A stretch of DNA of 64,000 nt from Shinisaurus crocodilurus (taxonomy: Eukaryota > Chordata > Lepidosauria > Squamata > Shinisauridae). Of this stretch, positions 1-9,544 are shown piece after piece. The translations under genes and the position numbers were made by a program. The first letter of the stretch is position 1, and each line of letters starts with the position of its first letter. A model generated the notes under the pieces. It saw nothing but the letters and a program-made list of their open reading frames with translations, made no database searches and was not told where the DNA came from. The stretch spans positions 41,501,802-41,565,801 of the forward strand of contig CM037879.1 of assembly GCA_021292165.1 (NCBI GenBank). Reading direction: 5' to 3'.

Positions 1-349
1 GCAGGGTAAGTGCCTGAAAGGGAAAATATTGTAATAGTTAAACTAGTCTACAATTTGATCTCTTTGCACATTTAAAAAAGTCCAAGAATTCATGAATCTA
101 ATTGTTGAACCTAAAGGTGCCAGTATCTCTCTCCAAAATACTGAAGGTGCATTGCAGCCTGTCGTTTAAACAGTGTGCCAAAAATAAAGTAAAATCAAGC
201 TTGTGCCATATTTATTACGTTCCAGCCAGCCACTTCTACCTGCTTTTCCTAACAGAGCCAGTCAGTCACATTTCTTCTTTCTTTTTGCTTTAACTCATAT
301 TGCTTCACCAAATTTTGAGGACTGCAGCACCAGTGACCTTGTTGCTTTT

Positions 350-351
<2 letters not shown>
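1..351. other. No recognised feature
   Basis: AT-rich sequence ending at a CA microsatellite. The short open frames have no recognisable motif and look like chance. I see no repeat family I can name. Confidence 0.4.

Positions 352-380
<29 letters not shown>
352..380. repeat. (CA)n microsatellite
   Basis: About fourteen uninterrupted CA units, followed by a T-rich run. Likely length-polymorphic. Confidence 0.95.
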
Positions 381-480
381 CTTTTTATTTAATTTTTTTG
401 GGGACATATTATTTTTTAAATTGAACACTGGATATAAGAAAGAAACAAGAAGTCCCAAATCTGCTTCTCCTCATTAAGAC

Positions 481-607
481 CTGACAGGGTTGTTGTGAGG
501 ATAAAATGGGGAGGAGAAGGAGGATTATGTAAGCCGTCTTGGGTTCCTTGCAGGAAAAAAGGCAGGGTATAAATATAATCAATAATAAAATAAATAAGAT
601 AAATAAG
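481..607 (+). mobile_element. MIR-like SINE tail, headless
   Basis: Contains the block CAGGGTTGTTGTGAGGATAA, then a GGAGGATTATGTAAGCC block, GGGTTCCTTG and a TATAAAT/AATAAATAA tail. The same tail follows a tRNA-like head at 53391-54075 and 60638-60847, so this is the 3' part of that SINE family. The tRNA-like head is missing, as in a 5'-truncated retrotransposed copy. Confidence 0.7.
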
Positions 608-660
608 TACATTTTATCATATCATTGGCTGAGATTTACTTCTGACTCTCTCCTCTAGCT

Positions 661-1116
661 TAGGGGATGTGTGAATCAGCAAAGCTCGAGCACCCTGAAT
701 TTCTCCGAATTCCATCTCAAAGCTGATTCCGACTCGAGTCCGCATCTGATTAAGACCTTTGGGTTTTTTTACTTTTTGCCTGAAAATACATATGTATTTT
801 CATGCGTATTTCCCCAAACATACACATCAATTATGCACATTTTTGAAATGTACGTATCCTTCTCCCATTGACTAAAGCGTATTTGTGTGCATTCTTCAAA
901 AGCAAGATTTTTTTCATGTGCATTTTTCAAAGGTATGCATGCTGTTGAACACATGGTTTTTTTGGGGGGGGGGGCTGTCCACGAATCACACTGCAAACTC
1001 GGAAATGTACAGACTTTGAATGCAGATTGTGTCCAAGTCTATGTTTGGTTCAGAAGGTGAAAACTGGGTAAAATACTAATCAAAACGGAACTGAAACAAA
1101 TTTCTGATACATCCCT
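661..1116. mobile_element. TAGGGATG-type MITE (hAT-like, non-autonomous)
   Basis: The left end reads TAGGGGATGTGTGAATC and the right end GATACATCCCTA, which are inverted versions of each other. The interior has no coding capacity and shows A/T-rich CATGCGTATTT-like iterations. The same terminal motif bounds the element at 15369-15892 and begins the insertion at 22803. The TSD here is not clear: TAGCT occurs next to both ends, but an 8-bp pair is ambiguous. The superfamily is inferred from the relative at 15369, which has a near-perfect 8-bp TSD. Confidence 0.55.
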
Positions 1117-1174
1117 AGCTATAGTCACATACCATGGAACTGACAGCGATAGCTTTACTATTATACCATTAAAC

Positions 1175-1312
1175 ACTGATTCTCAGCCTAACCTACCTCA
1201 CAGGGTTGTTGTGAGGATAAAGTGGAGAGGAGGAGGATTATGTAAGCCGCCTTGGGTTCCTTGAAGGAAAAAAGACGGGGTATAAATATAATAAATAAAT
1301 AAATAAATAAAA
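1175..1312 (+). mobile_element. MIR-like SINE tail, headless
   Basis: Begins CACTGATTCTCAGCC, continues through CTCACAGGGTTGTTGTGAGG and GTAAGCCGCCTTGGGTTCC, and ends in an (AATA)n run. This is the same tail as at 481-607, again without the tRNA-like promoter region. Confidence 0.75.
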
Positions 1313-1624
1313 TATATCCTAAAATATGCTAAACAGCTAATGTTACATAGTATCTAAAAGAATGAGCTGTGAACTATGAAGACCCTAGTTCAAATCTTGT
1401 TTTTGACTTTGTGTGTGGCTGCAGATAACTATTATCTAGTGGGGCCACTTATGCATCTCCAAAAAAGAGGACAAAAGAGAAGGCAGATTTGCATAAAATT
1501 TCTATATGCAAAAACATTTGATAGTGTATAGGTGGGCAGTCAAAACATTTTATTTTGCTAGGTTTTAACTACGTGTTATCTTTTCTGGCAGTCGCCTTTA
1601 TCTTTCTTCTTTTTTTTATCATGG

Positions 1625-1737
1625 TGTTAATGTTTTTAATTGCATCAGGATTGTGTGTTGTTGTTGTAAACTTCCTTGCAGATCCTTATGGGGACTGAAA
1701 GGCAGTATATAAATGTTTCAATAAATAAATAAAATAT
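1625..1737 (+). mobile_element. LINE 3' UTR tail (L2-like)
   Basis: Shows the typical LINE tail layout: a T-rich TTTTTAATTG run, TTGTAAACTTCCTTG, GAAAGGCAGTATATAAAT and an AATAAATAAAT end. Only the noncoding end is present, so family assignment is by tail shape. Confidence 0.5.
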
Positions 1738-1827
1738 ATGTATAGATGCAAATTTAGAAATAATTACAATAATTTAAATAGAACTACAGTAGATCACACC
1801 ATAGTGTGGAGGACCATGACCAAGTGA

Positions 1828-2021
1828 TCTGTGTCCCTGATCAGTCTGCTGTCCAAGTGCTAACTGCTGATGGACTACTTCCAGGTCACTGCTCTCCCTT
1901 CATAGAGTTCTTTAACTTTAAACAGGACTTGGACTCGACAGCCCAAATTGAGGACTGTCCTTTGTCAGCCCTTCAAACTGAGGACTGCACTCTGTAAAGT
2001 AGGACACATGGCCACTCTACT
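1828..2021 (-). repeat. Dispersed repeat, same family as 62422-62833
   Basis: In reverse complement it aligns by eye to 62425-62640: AGTAGGACACATGGCC here against GTAGGACACCTGGCTACC there. Shared landmarks include CTTTAAACAGGACTTGGACT, GACTGTCCT and CTGCTCTCCCTTC. A third relative lies at 35985-36320. The 62-kb copy has terminal inverted repeats, so this is probably a decayed, truncated non-autonomous DNA transposon. The short plus-strand open frame inside is not a gene. Confidence 0.6.
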
Positions 2022-2044
2022 ATCTCCTAACCTCAGCCCTGCCA

Positions 2045-2150
2045 TATGCAAATGGGAATAATAGTGGCCTACTTTACAGCACTGTTGTAAGATTGCTGAG
2101 ATAATGTATGTAAAGCATTTTGAACAGACAAATATTAGCATTATTATTCT
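2045..2150 (+). mobile_element. MIR-type SINE fragment
   Basis: Carries GGGAATAATAGTGGCCTACTT, then TTGTAAGATTGCTGAGATAATGTATGTAAAGCATTTTGAACA, the core-to-tail layout of amniote MIR elements. No tRNA-like head is recognisable. Confidence 0.6.
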
Positions 2151-2713
2151 CACACTCAACAGTAATTAATAATTATCTCTTTGCTTCTTTAAAAGAGTAG
2201 TTAATCCCAGGCATGACCAATTGTGTACTATTTGCTTAATTGTACTAGTTGCTAGATTCAGTTAAAGAGTGGCAGAGAACTCAATATCTTATAGCCTAAA
2301 CCCCCAACAGATAACTTGGTTGGTTGGTTTAGACTTATAGCCTATTTTTCCACCATCAGGTTCCTCAGGCAGCTTTCTGAACCTTGAATTAGTAACACAT
2401 GGGACTGCTTGGAACCTGCCAGCTCCTCATTCTGCAGGTTCTTATATTCAGGTTGGCCTGTGCTGCTTCTAGGCCCTCTCTGATATTTTTCAAAATGGTG
2501 TGCAAAAAGCCCAAACGCATCACATTCTGCATTTGCTGTCAGCATGCACACACCTCAGCAAATGGTGTCCATCTCCATGGTTGGAGGTTGCCCCTGTCTG
2601 CCATCAAATCATTGCAGCCACAGGTGGAGATGTTTAATGGAAAGGGCCCACAATTCCATTCCTTGCAACTTCAGCCTATTGCTTCTTGTCCAGCCCACAC
2701 TGGAAATTATGTA

Positions 2714-3156
2714 TATCATTTCATTTATTACATTTCTATACTGTCCAACAGCCAAAGCTCTCTGGGCAGTTTACAAAGATTACAAACCTTAAAAATACAA
2801 TATTATGCATAATATAAAAACAGTTTCGCTACAAACATATAAACAGAGTGCACGCACACACACGCGCGCTCACACACATTCAAACAGTATCTCATGACCT
2901 GATCAAAAACCTATCATATGCTGCCAAATGCCTGGAGGTAGAGGAAAGTCTGGCGCAAAAAAGATAACCATGTTGGCATCAGGCAGGCCTTGCTGGGGAG
3001 TTCATTCCATAATTGGAGGGCCACCACAGAGAAGGCCCTCTCACTGCCACCCTCCGAGCCTTCCTCGAAGAAGGCAGCTGGAGGATGCACCTGGACGATG
3101 AGCGTAGTGTCCTGGTAGGTTCATGCCAGAAGAGGTGCTCTGGCAGGTATTGTGGT
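2714..3156 (-). mobile_element. L2-like LINE 3' fragment
   Basis: Begins with the reverse-complemented 3' end (ATCATTTCATTTATTAC, then a CCAACAGCCAAAGCTCTCTGGGC block). It continues into the decayed C-terminal coding region, where AGGCCTTGCTGGGGAGTTCATTCCATAATTGG corresponds to the family's AFSxxAPxLWNxLP-like end. It matches the 3' ends of the longer L2 copies at 21668 and 23449. A CA/CG microsatellite lies inside at about 2850-2880. Confidence 0.8.
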
Positions 3157-3579
3157 AAGACTGTTTTCCTTTTTCACATCCTTTAAAACCCACCAACAGC
3201 ACCATCCTATTTTATGGTCCGCCTTTACTTCAGTGCACTGTTATACCTCCTCCTGGCTGACCACTGTGACATACATGAGTGAATGGAGTACATTTAAAGT
3301 GAACCCAGGATTACAGTTTATCCAAGGAGATATAACCTCTGGCATCACTGAAGCCCTTTATTCATCCCTTTTACTCAAAGCTTACTTTGGCTCTGAGAAC
3401 AATTTCAGAACCACAGCACAGTGGCCTGCGGAGACAGGTATGGAGCCAGGTGCTACTTCTTGAAAGGACAAACTACACACGATGGTAGATGCATTACAGC
3501 ATTTAATGGAAGTGCAGTTTTAAACAGCAATTGCTGCTATGGGTGGGGTTTGATCAGGACTGGGAATATGGCATGCAGG

Positions 3580-3605
3580 GTGTGTGTGTGTGTGTGTGTG
3601 TGTGT
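3580..3605. repeat. (GT)n microsatellite
   Basis: About thirteen GT units, followed immediately by CTCACACACAC on the same strand, which gives a weak hairpin potential. Confidence 0.95.
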
Positions 3606-3773
3606 CTCACACACACTGTCCCTCTCCTGTCTCAGTCCCAACAAAAATCACCACTCGTGGCTGCAATTTGTATTTGGAGGGGAAGGTCCCACCTGCACCA
3701 ATGGTATCCTAGTTACCAGGGCTTGGGACCTGTGAGGGAAGAGGCAGGCTAAAGCAAATAGATCTGGGTGAAA

Positions 3774-4756
3774 CAGGGATGTTGAAGAGTCCTTGGTCTC
3801 GAGTCACGAGTCGAGTCACGAGTCTTTGGACCCGAGTCTCGAGTCCGAGTCCTTGGTCCAAAATGGTGACTCACGAGTCACTCCCAAAGCTGACTCCACG
3901 AGTTCCTATTAAAATCAATGGGGGGTTTTCCCAACAAAATAAGGCTACTTCAGATGTGTGGTTTAAATAAATTCTAGGCACAAGTATGCCTTTTTATTTC
4001 AAAACTCTGCAACTGATGTTGGCAAGAACAGACCAGGCAGAAAAACCCAAAATAACCAGGCAGGCAGAGGAGGCAGGGAACCCCAAAGCAGGCAGGCAGA
4101 GGCCTTTGTCGTGGACAGTTCAACTGTGGAACTGGTCAAGAAGAGACCAGGCAGGCAGAGGAGGCTGGGAACCCCAGACAGGCAGGCAGAGGCAGCCAAA
4201 CCCAAAATGTCTGAAAGGTTGCATTTTAGAAAAATGATTTTAAAAAATAAACTTGCTGTGCTTCCTAAAACTTATCCATGTTGCATTTGAGGAACATGAT
4301 TTTTTCTAAATGTTTGGCCCCCATTCTGGAACGGTGAGATCTCATCACACTTCCACCCTCACTGAACACCCGCTCCACTGGTGATGAACTTGCTGGAACC
4401 AGAAACACACTCAGAGCAGCCACACAGAATAATCTCAGATCCTTCTTCTGCCTCTCCCAAGTACGTAACACATCAATCAAAATAAATCTTGACACACTGT
4501 TGGGGCTGCACTCCTGGTAGCCGTCCATAGTGGCCGAGCAGCGGCACACCTCGCTTCCCTGCGCTCTTCGCCGGCAATCACGCTCATCTCCACTCCTTCT
4601 GGCACAGCCCAGGGATGTTGAAGAGTCCTTGGTCTCGAGTCCCGAGTCGAGTCTCGAGTCCCATTAAAAATATTGGGACTCGAGTCCGAGTCGAGTCAGA
4701 GGGGGGACTCAGTCCAACTCACGAGTCAAGTCCTCGAGTCCGAGTCCCAATCCCTG
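3774..4756 (-). mobile_element. hAT DNA transposon, internally deleted, perfect TSD
   Basis: The termini are inverted: CAGGGATGTTGAAGAG at the left and CGAGTCCCAATCCCTG at the right. An exact 8-bp target-site duplication, GGGTGAAA, lies at 3766-3773 and 4757-4764, as hAT transposons make. Both subterminal zones are packed with CGAGTC/GACTCG iterons. The interior keeps the C-terminal end of a hAT transposase on the minus strand (4265-4549) and purine-rich short repeats around 4040-4200. The rest of the transposase is gone, so the copy is non-autonomous. A second left-end-like sequence starts at 4610. Confidence 0.9.
4265..4549 (-). pseudogene. hAT transposase C-terminal dimerisation domain fragment
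   Basis: The frame encodes SSSPVERVFSEGG, then RSHRSRMGAKHLEKIMFLK. This is the hAT C-terminal dimerisation signature (SS..ER.FS..G..., R..M....LE...FL). Of the family's usual 600 or so residues only about 70 are recognisable; the DNA-binding BED finger and the catalytic core are absent. The first residues (about 1-25) read out of sequence that does not look like transposase, and the start methionine is fortuitous. It lies wholly inside the TSD-bounded hAT element and cannot encode an active enzyme. Confidence 0.85.
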
Positions 4757-4764
4757 GGGTGAAA

Positions 4765-5400
4765 TAAATCAGATTGAGTCAGGTAGATTAGGTTGAGTCA
4801 GTCAGCTCACAGTAAGTCAAATCCTGTAGTAAACCAGTTACCATAAACCAGGTCAGATCAAGGCAAGCAAGTAGTTTAGCACTGGCATATTAGCTAGCAG
4901 CCAGAACCAGGACCATGGATAGCTCCCAGTATGCTCGGTTAGCTGATCTGAGAAAGACTCATTATGGATTATTTAATCCATGGTGAGCTGTGGTGCATGC
5001 CAGGCATATGTGGCCGCCATTTTGAATATGCAGATCCCAATCGCAGTGATAGGAGGTTGCACCACCTCTTGCAAACCCGGCCATTGTGGGTTCTTCTAAA
5101 CAACCCTCACTCTCACATAACCCTGCTACTAATTGTTTTCTCAGCAAAGGACTGTAATCAACTGAAGCCTTAAAAAGGCTGGCCAAGCCTAGTCTTTTAG
5201 TGGCTGTAATCCTTTAAGGGCCTGAGGCTGCAGTCTCCTGCTCATACAAGGCTGAGGGATAGGAGAAGTTGCTGGGGAGTCATCTCCGAGTCAGAGGAGG
5301 GTATCGAAGGAGGTGTTGAGGGCAAGTGGGGTGACCTGTGATTTGCCTGAATCTAAATCCTCCCCAGGGAGACACTGGGCCGGAAGCAGGGGGCATGACA
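4765..5400 (-). other. Possible decayed LTR flanking the hAT insertion
   Basis: In reverse complement the segment starts TGTCATGCCCCCTGCTTCC at 5400 and runs through moderately GC-rich noncoding DNA to the hAT element. A TG start and LTR-like length and composition are the only hints. I could not locate a partner end or a polyadenylation signal with confidence. Confidence 0.2.
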
Positions 5401-6105
5401 AATAGGAGCTCCCTTCCCAAGGGAAATTGCAGTGGGAGGATTTTTGTTTGGCAGGGGTGTAGCAAACTCTGCTTTAATATAGAACTGGGCTTTGAACGTG
5501 CCTGGCTGCGCCAAATACCAGTCAGTGTTACTAATTATTGGATTAAAAATAAATAAAACAGTTTGACTGAAAAGAAGTCTAGATTAAAGGACATTGTGGC
5601 TAATATTCTTCACATCCCCTGGTTATTACATTATATAAGATATTAATGCAAGCAGCCACACTCATGAGATGAGCCATCTTACAGAATGCCTTATGTACAA
5701 GAAGGGTTAATTTTGCTGTGCACCGCTGATGTCTGTAAAACTTGTACAAATTCCTTGATTGATTTTTCACACAAAAATTTCCACTGAGAATAAACTTTTT
5801 ATCTAAGACGTAAACGGGCTACTTTGGCTGACTTTCTAATTTGTGGGCTGCATTCTACTAAAGTTTACAGCGCGGAGATGAGGAACACAGCCATTCCATT
5901 TTGAATAAATGTACTCAAGGCATTTGTGTAATGACCTTGAGTTACACTGAGTGAATTGGATAAACATTCCTGTTCTAGAAGGGTAAAAACGTATATTGAC
6001 ATTTTACAGGATGGTTCTAGGTAGCTTGGCTCTTTTCACTAGCATTCACACCATGCTTGTTTTGACTATATTAAACATAATATTGGAAACAACGTAGTTA
6101 CTAAA
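5401..6105. other. No recognised feature
   Basis: Unique-looking, moderately AT-rich sequence. No coding frame, repeat family or regulatory signature stands out. Confidence 0.35.
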
Positions 6106-6181
6106 CTGTGCAGCCCATCCCTCCCTGCATGATTTCTCAGAAGTACTTACTCCCAGGTAAGTATGCATAAGATTGCAACCC
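6106..6181. mobile_element. Short palindromic MITE (GCAATCCTATGCA family)
   Basis: A diverged copy of a short amniote MITE whose two ends are versions of GGCTGCAATCCTATGCA. Here TTTCTCAGAAGTACTTACTC and GTATGCATAAGATTGCAA are preserved. Better copies occur at 31513, 40007 and 60880. Confidence 0.6.
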
Positions 6182-6499
6182 AAGAACCAAACTAGACAAA
6201 GCAACAGAGCTCTGTGATCAGATCATGTCTTGTTACATTTTTATAAAAAGTAGTCACATGATCCCATTTCAGACACTATAAATTTTCCCTATCGAGGCAA
6301 ATTTTAATCCAGGAAATCGCGTAGAGTGGAAGAGGTTAAATCCCTCTTCCCTCAGTGCCACATTCCTGATCTGAATCATCCCCTGCCCCATGGTTGCTAC
6401 TAGTCACAGAAAGATGGGGAGATCCAATCACACATCTTCAAGGTAGGTAGGGCTGGGTGTCTTGAAAGGGAAGAAAATTGTTAATGATTGGTTGATTGT

Positions 6500-6866
6500 G
6501 TGTTCTCGTGTTTTTATGTTATGTTTTAATTAAGATTTTGTTTTAACCTATTATTTTATTATTAGCCATCTTGAGCACCATTTTTTGGTAGAATTCTGGG
6601 GTATAAATAAAATAAACTATTATTGTATTTTTATCTTTGCTGTCCTTCAGGCAGGCAGAGACCTTTTTATTCAAGTGGGCCTCCGGTGTGTAAAAGGGTC
6701 TGTTGGGCTGGTTGCTGTTTTTACTTTGTTGTTGTTGTGTTTTTAATTGTGCTTTAATGTATTTGTTTTATTATTGTTTTTATCAAGTCTTATTGTGATT
6801 GTAAGCTTCCTTGAGTGCCATTTTTCTTAGTAGAAAGGCAGGTTACAAATCAAATAAATAAATACA
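6500..6866 (+). mobile_element. Two successive LINE 3' tails (L2-like)
   Basis: Two tail-type blocks follow each other. The first (6500-6620) has TTTTAATTAAG, AGCCATCTTGAGCACC and GGGGTATAAATAAAATAAA. The second (6715-6866) has TTTTTAATTGTGCTTTAATG, TTGTAAGCTTCCTTGAGTG and AATCAAATAAATAAAT. No coding part remains in either. Confidence 0.5.
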
Positions 6867-6869
6867 TTT

Positions 6870-7764
6870 TCAGGGAGGGGGGGGGAGAAGCACTTGTGGG
6901 ATTTTCTGCCTGGGTGCCAAAATAACTTGACTAACCTTGGGCACTAGGTAGCTTGACATGGTGGTGAGTAAATCACCATTTGCTGCCTTGTCTCAAGCAA
7001 CAAAATAGCTTGGGCCAGCCCTGCTCAAGGCTGGGCTGTGGGTAGCAGTCTGAGGTCAGCCAGGAGATGGGAACTGGAAGCCTTGTACAAGCCAGTAAGC
7101 AGGGATATGGGATCGGATTAGTTACAGCCAAAGGCCAAGCAGGAGACAGCAGCAAGCCAGGAATCAAGATCAAAGAACAAATCAGATGATAAATCAGAAG
7201 GTAAGACCAAAGAATAACCAAGGATGGAGAAACAACCCAGAAGACCATGCTGCTCAAACAAGGCTCAGCTGGAATAGGAAGCCCTTTATACTCCTTCCTG
7301 TCTAGAAGGATTCAATGACCAGCCTGGGTGGGTAGAGCCAGTCCAGGACCTGAAGATACTTCACTGAGAAGGTTGCCATCTTCAGTTCAGAGGTTCACTA
7401 CATGGGAGAGACATATACAGAGCCAGCAGTTCCTGGCAGTGTATCATCTGTGTATCATGTTGCTGTTAGCTCACACTCATTCTATTCTATATGATAAGAT
7501 TTGGTTCTTGGGTGTTTGTCCCTCTCTAGGGCTAGATTATATGCCCCCCCTATTTAACCCTTTCAATGAACAGGTGGCTCCTTTACAGCACTGCATTCCT
7601 CCCAATGTTACTGGAATGGTGTAAGAGGAACCTGTCTGGCACCTTATCCCACACCACTAAAGAAGGGGTCTTGGGTAGAAGTGTTTTCCTATGGTTATTT
7701 CATTCATCCTTACAGCATCCTTGAAAGGTAGGCCATTCATATTCCTAGACTGAAGCCATCTAAT
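6870..7764. other. Unclassified intergenic stretch
   Basis: Contains a C/G homopolymer near 6880 and otherwise unremarkable noncoding DNA. 6980-7300 is somewhat LTR-like in composition, but I could define no ends. Open frames lack motifs. Confidence 0.3.
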
Positions 7765-7905
7765 GAATCATAGAATAGTAGAGTTGGAAGGGGCCTATAA
7801 GGCCATCGAGTCCAACCCCCTGCTCAATGCAGGAATCTAAGTCAAAGCATCGCTGTCCAGCTGCACCTTGAATCCAGTGTGGGACAGCTCACTACCTAGT
7901 TGAAA
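7765..7905 (-). mobile_element. CR1 LINE 3' end fragment
   Basis: Starts with GAATCATAGAATAGTAGAG (the octamer tail in reverse) and matches base for base much of the 3' end of the large CR1 at 9464, including GTTGGAAGGGGCCTA and CCATCGAGTCCAACCCCC. It is 5'-truncated after about 140 bp and has an internal deletion around 7848 relative to the long copy. Confidence 0.9.
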
Positions 7906-8494
7906 CCCGAGCTCCCCGGGATCCCATCCCATCCTGCAGCCATGTTATCCACTGAATCATACTGGCTCTTAGTGGCAATATGGAACATCTGACAACCCTC
8001 ACTGCTGGTGAAATTTATGCCATTTTCATTATTACCGGAAAACTTCACTCATCTGTATTTGTCTTTCTCAAACGATTATGAATTGAGGACTACAACTCCA
8101 TAAAATTTATATTTTGTCATCCAGTTTGATTGGTGAAATTATGTTATTGAGAAGGATTCCAAGATCACATTAGCCAGAAAAGAGTAATGCACTACACCCA
8201 CTGGAAGAACAATACATGTTCTTATCTACACAGGCAGGCAATCAATTTTGTAGTGCATATATCAATAGAAGCCAGGGGGCTTGCTATTGGCAGATCAGGT
8301 AGATGAAGTCTTGATACTACCTCTGCTAGCAACGTTCACCAAAGTAGAATTTATAGAGGGCAGAAGCAAAATGAATTAGGTTGCGCTGCTCTCTATCTGC
8401 TGCCCTAAGCCCAGCAATGCAAAAGTGCAAAGGAGAAACTCTTTGGGGCAATATATATTTTCTATCTATATTATCTATCCATATTTCTATATTA

Positions 8495-8712
8495 TCATCC
8501 CTCTGGAATGATCTCCCCTCTGAGGTTTGTGAGGCCTCAATGCTGGCATATTTCTAGGCATTTGTTGAAACTGTATCTGCTTACTTCCCCCAACCATGAG
8601 CTATCTTTGAGCCAACGTCTAATATGATGCCATTGTGTACTTTTTGTATTCTTTTTGTAAACTGCTTTGGGATTTATTCAAATGAGAAACGGTATATAAA
8701 TATTGCTAATAT
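8495..8712 (+). mobile_element. L2-like LINE 3' end
   Basis: The left part resembles the coding end of these LINEs (CTCTGGAATGATCTCCC, compare LWNDLP). It is followed by TTTTGTAAACTGCTTTGGG, ACGGTATATAAATATTG and a TATC-rich tail. Plus orientation. Confidence 0.55.
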
Positions 8713-9463
8713 CTATTATCTATCTACATACACACATGCATACATATACACAAACACAATCTGATATTTTCATACATAGCCTACTAGAGAATTAAAGTTT
8801 GCAGAAGTGTGTAATTTAAGGACATACAGTGCCATGTAGTTTGTGCTGATATGTCACCAGTCCACCCAGTCTGTAGAACTTACATAGTGACTACATCATT
8901 TCTAACATTTAACAGAAGAAACCAAGACACTCACCATGTGATGTTCACCCAACTAGGAGTTCATTATAAAGTCAAATGAGCAGGCCTGATTCCAATGTTA
9001 CCCTTTTCCTTTGACCTCTCTTCTAGGACAGGGGGTGAGCACTGCACGTGAGCCAAGGGAGGATTTCCCGCTCAACACACACCGTATATGCATGTGTGTT
9101 ATCCCTATTGCTCCTGGGCCCCACTCCTGACATGTACATCAGGGTGAGGCCCAGAAACATTGAGCATCAGGAAAGCAGTGGTGGCGGTGGCTGTCTGGCC
9201 AGCAGTACTACAAAGCGAAGCCCTGGCCCTTAACAACAGGAAAATGTCAACCGCACTGGGGGTTGAGGGCTTCTTTGTCCTACCACGCCTCCCTTTCCCT
9301 TTCCTCTCCCTTTCCCTTACCTTTCCAACAGTCCTCCCCTTATCTTTCCAGCAGCAAGATTCTTTTAGGTTATGTTCACATGGCTTTCTTAGTTTCAAGG
9401 TAATTGGATCCCTGCATTCGCACTATACACACAAGAGAAAGGGGACAGTGTGCTCTGTGGAAT
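8713..9463. other. No recognised feature
   Basis: Noncoding DNA with a short CATA-rich run at 8725-8755 and a CCCTTTCC-type pyrimidine run near 9290-9330. The open frames there are low-complexity. Confidence 0.35.
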
Positions 9464-9544
9464 CATAGAATCATAGAAAAGTAGAGTTGGAAGGGGCCTA
9501 CAAGGCCATCGAGTCCAACCCCCTGCTCAATGCAGGAATCTAGG

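Noticed and set aside
2399..2812. 137-residue plus-strand open frame
   Set aside because: No motif; its 3' end runs into an L2 3' UTR, so it is a chance frame.
3774..4756. Domesticated hAT-derived host gene
   Set aside because: Only the C-terminal dimerisation end is open, and the TIRs and TSD show an ordinary deleted transposon.
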